16,528 bases of DNA, from the NCBI GenBank assembly GCA_002346225.1, contig DDYY01000088.1, forward strand, positions 1-16,528. The letters are read 5' to 3'. The DNA comes from Bacteroidetes bacterium UBA3022. Lineage in GTDB: Bacteria > Bacteroidota > Bacteroidia > Chitinophagales > BACL12. Of the stretch, positions 15,182 through 16,528 are shown one piece after another; within the stretch, counting starts at the first letter, position 1; each line of letters starts with the position of its first letter. The notes below the pieces were generated by a model. It saw nothing but the letters and a program-made list of their open reading frames with translations. It did not search any database and was not told the origin of the DNA. Position numbers and translations under genes: made by a program.

Positions 15182-16528
15182 TTATTCTACAATAATGGGG
15201 TTAACAGTTATTTCATCTCCGTTGATTAACTGCACGAGGTAAGTACCTGGTTGCAGATCAAGAGAAATCTCCTCTACAGTGATATCTTCCATCACACTGA
15301 TGGTGTTAGCATATACAATTTGTCCTAATGTATTAACAATCTGTAATTGCACATCAGCATTGGTATAGCCGTTCAGTTGTACCCTGAAGGTTCCGCTAGA
15401 AGGGTTAGGATACACGCTCATTCCGGCATCAGACATTCCCAATCTCAAAGGAGTAGTAAAGTCTACAGCAGTTGATGGTGCAGAAATATCGCCGAGTGTT
15501 TCAAAGCATACTGATTTCACGCGGAAGGTATAGCTATGTCCGGGAGTAAGAGACCCAAAAGTGTAGCTGGTTACATTCAGCTGGCGGGTAGCTCTGACAC
15601 CTGTTGTGTTATTGCGAATAGCCAACACATACTGGTCTGCTCCTTCTACAGGACTCCAGGAAAGTGTTGCAGAAGTTGCAGTGAGCACATCCAGGGTAAC
15701 ATCATCAGGAGCGGAACATACTTCTACTGCGGTACATGCCAGATAGGCAATGATATTGGCGCGCAGGTTAGCTGCTTCTGTTAATGGTGAATGGAAGTTA
15801 TTGGTTGTCATACCACCGAAGATGGCAATACCGTCACCAAAGCTTTTTTCTGCCAATACGATATTGGAAGTAGCGAACTCATCCCAGATAAGGTTAGTAA
15901 GACCTGTACCTGTAACACGGGCATGGCCGAAAGATCCACCGGTCCAGTTGGTTCCAACCGGAGTGAACGGACCTGCAAAAATGGGGTGTCCCGGATCAGC
16001 AGCTTCGGCGTTGTTGGTAAAGTAAGAGTACACCAAGTTCGTACCGTCAAAACCAAAGCTCATACCATCGCCTTCGTTAGGTGCTGCGTTTAACAACAGG
16101 TGTCCACCTGCGGCTACCCAGCTTTCGATGGTGCCAATATTGTCGGTAAGGAATGCCTCCAATTCGTTGGCATGGGAATCAGAGCCTTCGAGGAATACAA
16201 AACAATTTTCAGAGCTGAAAACGATACCCGGATCAACCTCTTCAAATTTACCTGCTGTCCATCCATCCACACCAAATACCGAATTCATGGCATCTATGTT
16301 GGAAGGGGAACCCCATGGTTCACCAAAAGGTATATTCGAATTGATATACCATGCACCTGTGCCTGTAACAGGGCCGAGATTACATACGGTTTTATTGAAG
16401 GTATTATCCCCCTCAAATTCATCTGAATCCCATTCAACCCAGGCCTGAACATCAAAACAACCATAGTCAGAAAAAGTCCAGCCTTCTGCAAATGTGAAGT
16501 CAGCTGTTTCGCCAGCCAGGAGTGTTCC
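15182..16528 (-). CDS. T9SS-secreted protein with glutamine-amidotransferase-like fold and FN3 domain (5' end outside window)
   Basis: The frame is open from the window edge, giving 448 residues of a longer protein. The first Met inside the window (16288) is internal, since coding-like sequence continues upstream of it. Residues about 1-48 look like an Ig-like/CARDB-type segment (GETADFTF, QAWVEWDSDEFEGDNTFNK). Residues about 90-265 form a probable class I glutamine-amidotransferase-like or ThuA-like Rossmann region: NCFVFLEGSDSHANELEAF, SWVAAGGHLLLNAAPNEGDG, HPIFAGPF, then FGDGIAIFGGMTTNNFHSP. A catalytic Cys is not obvious, so it may be non-enzymatic. A fibronectin type III domain follows at about 271-357 (CSAPDDV ... 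ATLSWSPVEGADQYVL ... HSYTFRVKSVC). The T9SS type A sorting domain occupies about 369-448 (SVYPNPSSG ... LQPGTYLVQL). A surface or released protein is predicted; function unknown. It converges on queE with a shared terminator. Confidence 0.85.
   Translation of the reverse strand, partial: GTLLAGETADFTFAEGWTFSDYGCFDVQAWVEWDSDEFEGDNTFNKTVCNLGPVTGTGAWYINSNIPFGEPWGSPSNIDAMNSVFGVDGWTAGKFEEVDPGIVFSSENCFVFLEGSDSHANELEAFLTDNIGTIESWVAAGGHLLLNAAPNEGDGMSFGFDGTNLVYSYFTNNAEAADPGHPIFAGPFTPVGTNWTGGSFGHARVTGTGLTNLIWDEFATSNIVLAEKSFGDGIAIFGGMTTNNFHSPLTEAANLRANIIAYLACTAVEVCSAPDDVTLDVLTATSATLSWSPVEGADQYVLAIRNNTTGVRATRQLNVTSYTFGSLTPGHSYTFRVKSVCFETLGDISAPSTAVDFTTPLRLGMSDAGMSVYPNPSSGTFRVQLNGYTNADVQLQIVNTLGQIVYANTISVMEDITVEEISLDLQPGTYLVQLINGDEITVNPIIVE

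Noticed and set aside
15182..16288. Treating the ATG at 16288 as the start of the FN3 protein
   Set aside because: The frame stays open to the window edge with protein-like sequence, and no signal peptide follows that Met, although a T9SS protein needs one.
1..16528. CRISPR array, tRNA, transposon or phage elements
   Set aside because: No regularly spaced repeats, cloverleaf sequences, terminal inverted repeats or transposase/integrase motifs were seen on either strand.

Overview
The window is chromosomal DNA from a member of the Bacteroidota. Three proteins carry N-terminal signals and/or C-terminal domains of the type IX secretion system (T9SS) type A kind. Several upstream regions contain the Bacteroidota -7 box TAnnTTTG. 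Start codons are preceded by A-rich sequence rather than Shine-Dalgarno motifs. Two outer-membrane beta-barrel proteins are also present. The exact order cannot be settled from this sequence; a Saprospiria, Chitinophagia or Sphingobacteriia relative would fit. I see no rRNA, tRNA, insertion sequence, phage gene or CRISPR array.

Layout. Bases 2-52 are the Ala/Lys-rich 3' end of an unidentified gene, followed by a strong terminator (109-136). Bases 232-4664 hold two tandem paralogous secreted proteins of 721 and 706 aa. Each has two Asp-box motifs, a PKD domain and a T9SS sorting domain, and each gene has its own terminator. Bases 4717-5230 have no convincing gene. On the minus strand, 7480-5291 encodes a K+-dependent membrane pyrophosphatase with its own terminator and promoter. 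Divergent from it, 7610-11147 is a tightly packed three-gene unit: a PorV/FadL-like barrel, a large protein with a ComEA-like helix-hairpin-helix segment followed by a probable beta-barrel, and a small sulfotransferase-like protein. It converges on a minus-strand RDD membrane protein (11681-11154). Bases 11836-15135 are a compact housekeeping unit lepA-folD-queE. It ends at a bidirectional terminator shared with a minus-strand T9SS-secreted FN3 protein whose 5' end lies outside the window.

Two themes run through the window. One is the cell surface: T9SS cargo, outer-membrane barrels and a possible surface-modifying sulfotransferase. The other is core metabolism and translation: membrane pyrophosphatase, EF4, one-carbon folate enzyme and queuosine precursor synthesis. 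The most unusual items are the tandem cargo pair, with mosaic similarity and contrasting codon use, and the coupled PorV-like barrel plus HhH-barrel gene pair, which looks like an uncharacterised outer-membrane system.
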